The notes beneath the pieces were generated by a model, which made no database searches, was not told the origin of the DNA, and saw nothing but the letters and a program-made list of their open reading frames with translations. The translations under genes and the position numbers were made by a program. This document shows, in pieces, positions 62,676-64,000 of a DNA stretch of 64,000 nucleotides (its first letter is position 1; each line of letters opens with the position of its first letter). Location of the stretch: positions 186,001-250,000 of the forward strand of contig NZ_JASISO010000002.1 of NCBI RefSeq assembly GCF_030063135.1, given 5' to 3'. The stretch comes from Streptomyces sp. G-G2 (GTDB lineage Bacteria; Actinomycetota; Actinomycetes; Streptomycetales; Streptomycetaceae).

Positions 62676-63971
62676 TCAGGCGATCGAGAAGGTCACGACC
62701 GACTGGTAGGTGTCCGCGAACATGAAGGGCGGGAGCTGGATCATCCCGGCGCCGCCGACGGCGAACTCACCACCGGTCAGCTCGTCACCGCCCGCCGCCT
62801 GGGACGCCACCTTCATCGGGGTGTCCGTGATGGCGCCGGGGGCGCCCGCCGAGCAGGTGCTCGGGCTGTCCGGGTTGGTCACGGCGCAGGTGGGCTGGAT
62901 GCCGATCTGGGCCTTGGCCACGGAGTGGCCGGTGGTCTGGTTCAGGAACGGCGTGCGGGTCGCCGTCACGTCCCAGCCGAGGGTGCCGCCGCGGAAGTCC
63001 TGGACGGTAGCGGCGTTGAACACACCGACCACCGACTGGGCCTTGCCGTTGATGGTGACGGAGCCGAAGCTGACGGCGGGCTGGCCGTCCTTCGGGCCCA
63101 GCGCCAGCGGACCGGGGAGGACCTCCACGTCGACCGGGTTCCGCACGCCCGGCTGGTCCTCCAGGAACACGAAGGACTTGTACGGGGTGAGGGAACCGTC
63201 GATCTTGATCGCGTCGGCCTTCTTGGTGACCGTGAGGGTGCAGCCGGCGACGCCTGACGCGTCCGCCGTGCCCGTACCCGTGTCACCGGTCGCCGCGCCG
63301 CCGAGGAGGGCGGAGCAGGTGACGGGCCCGGCGGGGAAGTTGGCGCCGGTGGCGACGACGGCGGTGCCCGCCTTGCCGCTGTTGGGCGTCACCTTCGTGG
63401 TGACGGGGTCCTTGGGCAGGGCCTCCGCGGCGACCGAGCCGACCGACGCGCTGGGGCGCGGGTCGGGCGTACAGGTGGTGGTGTAGACCGTGCCGCCGAG
63501 GTCGGCGTCCGTGACCACCTGGTCGATGGTGATCTGGACGGTGGTGCCCTCGGTGCCGTCCGGGATGGTGATGTTCCCGCTGAACGCGGGCGGGTCGGCC
63601 TTCTTGTTGGCTTCCTGATGGCTGGGCACGGCCGGGCTGGTGACGGTCTGGGCGACTCCGCCCACGAACAGCTTGGCCTTGATGGTGTTGACCGTGTCGA
63701 TGGTGAACATCGGGATGACCGGGGTCTCGCCCGGGTCGATGGTGATCGGCACGGACTGCCCGGCCTTGGCGCCGTCCGGGAGGGTGATCGTGTAGTCCTG
63801 GTTGCCGTTGGCGCCCGGCTGGGGTGCCGGGGCGACGCACTTCATGGGGACCGAGGTGGTCTTGGTCGCGGCCTGGGCCGTTCCCGCCAGCCCCACCACG
63901 CCACCCGTCAGGGCGAGGGACAGGGCGCCCGCCCCGGCCAGAAATCTTCGTCGGAACGTTGTCGTACTCAC
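62676..63971 (-). CDS. Secreted beta-sandwich surface protein (WxL-like)
   Basis: A 431-residue protein with a twin-arginine-like signal (TTFRRRFLAGAGALSLAL, cleaved near AQAA). The mature part has repeated Thr/Val-rich beta segments, an IPT-like TKVTPNSGKAGTAVVATG motif and a C-terminal jelly-roll-like region ending YQSVVTFSIA, which recalls WxL-type domains. Several Cys pairs occur. It has no membrane anchor, so may bind the wall or the neighbouring anchored protein. Start GTG 63971. Confidence 0.7.
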   Translation of the reverse strand: MSTTTFRRRFLAGAGALSLALTGGVVGLAGTAQAATKTTSVPMKCVAPAPQPGANGNQDYTITLPDGAKAGQSVPITIDPGETPVIPMFTIDTVNTIKAKLFVGGVAQTVTSPAVPSHQEANKKADPPAFSGNITIPDGTEGTTVQITIDQVVTDADLGGTVYTTTCTPDPRPSASVGSVAAEALPKDPVTTKVTPNSGKAGTAVVATGANFPAGPVTCSALLGGAATGDTGTGTADASGVAGCTLTVTKKADAIKIDGSLTPYKSFVFLEDQPGVRNPVDVEVLPGPLALGPKDGQPAVSFGSVTINGKAQSVVGVFNAATVQDFRGGTLGWDVTATRTPFLNQTTGHSVAKAQIGIQPTCAVTNPDSPSTCSAGAPGAITDTPMKVASQAAGGDELTGGEFAVGGAGMIQLPPFMFADTYQSVVTFSIA

Positions 63972-64000
63972 TGGGTCGCGACTCCTTCGCCGAACGAACC

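Noticed and set aside
1..64000. CRISPR arrays, tRNA or rRNA genes
   Set aside because: No spaced repeat array, and no cloverleaf or rRNA-like sequence was recognised by eye; a tRNAscan or Infernal run would be decisive.

Overview
This window is high-GC actinobacterial chromosome, almost certainly Streptomyces. It carries a desferrioxamine operon, DmdR-type iron boxes, strong third-position G/C bias, frequent GTG and TTG starts, 4-bp ATGA/GTGA gene overlaps, and a gene order resembling the S. coelicolor core from des (SCO278x) towards citA/copA (SCO273x). The S. coelicolor comparison is from memory, not from a search.

Layout. 0-5.9 kb: siderophore locus. desA-desB-desC-desD run leftward (desD runs off the left edge) from an iron box; a separate leftward pair, desE (ferrioxamine-binding lipoprotein) and desF (siderophore reductase), has its own iron box, and a strong hairpin insulates the two units. 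6.1-12.6 kb: a leucine/isovalerate-type acyl-CoA catabolic operon (carboxyltransferase, biotin carboxylase, HMG-CoA lyase, acyl-CoA dehydrogenase) with a divergent TetR regulator and a twin GTTAAYGAGCGYTAAC operator. 12.6-20.7 kb: a conserved protein, an SDR/MarR divergent pair, a small DUF6243-like protein, a CDF exporter, an acyl-CoA thioesterase, a decayed tnpB element, a second acyl-CoA dehydrogenase, a 113-bp MITE and an MmpS-like protein. 20.8-30.7 kb: PucR regulator divergent from an agmatinase and a ThDP enzyme, an anti-sigma-like ATPase divergent from a GntR regulator, and a fused ABC exporter. 30.8-42 kb: secreted proteins, GH3 hexosaminidase, LysR/EamA pair, GNAT, DUF937 protein, RecD2 helicase, citrate synthase. 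42-49 kb: copper export (copA, copZ, CsoR-type site), a decayed antiporter, a TetR/MMPL efflux pair and a short HTH protein.

49.1-56.4 kb: inositol catabolism. A leftward pair (Gfo/Idh/MocA dehydrogenase, IolE-like isomerase) is divergent from rightward, translationally coupled iolC-iolB-iolD-mmsA. Together they cover the route from inositol towards malonate semialdehyde and acetyl-CoA, except iolG/iolE assignments are by family only, and no iolJ or iolR is seen here.

56.4-60.1 kb: an island of visibly lower GC lying between two near-identical copies of a terminator-containing sequence. It holds a small acidic protein, a DUF6879-type protein, a WhiJ/DUF5753-type HTH regulator, four very short genes chained by GTGA overlaps, and an intact IS5-like element. 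It has no integrase. This is the most likely place in the window for an undescribed system. 60.2-64 kb: an alpha/beta hydrolase, then a two-gene secreted cell-surface unit separated by a strong terminator.

Genes are annotated with adjusted starts wherever a ribosome-binding site or overlap favours an internal codon.
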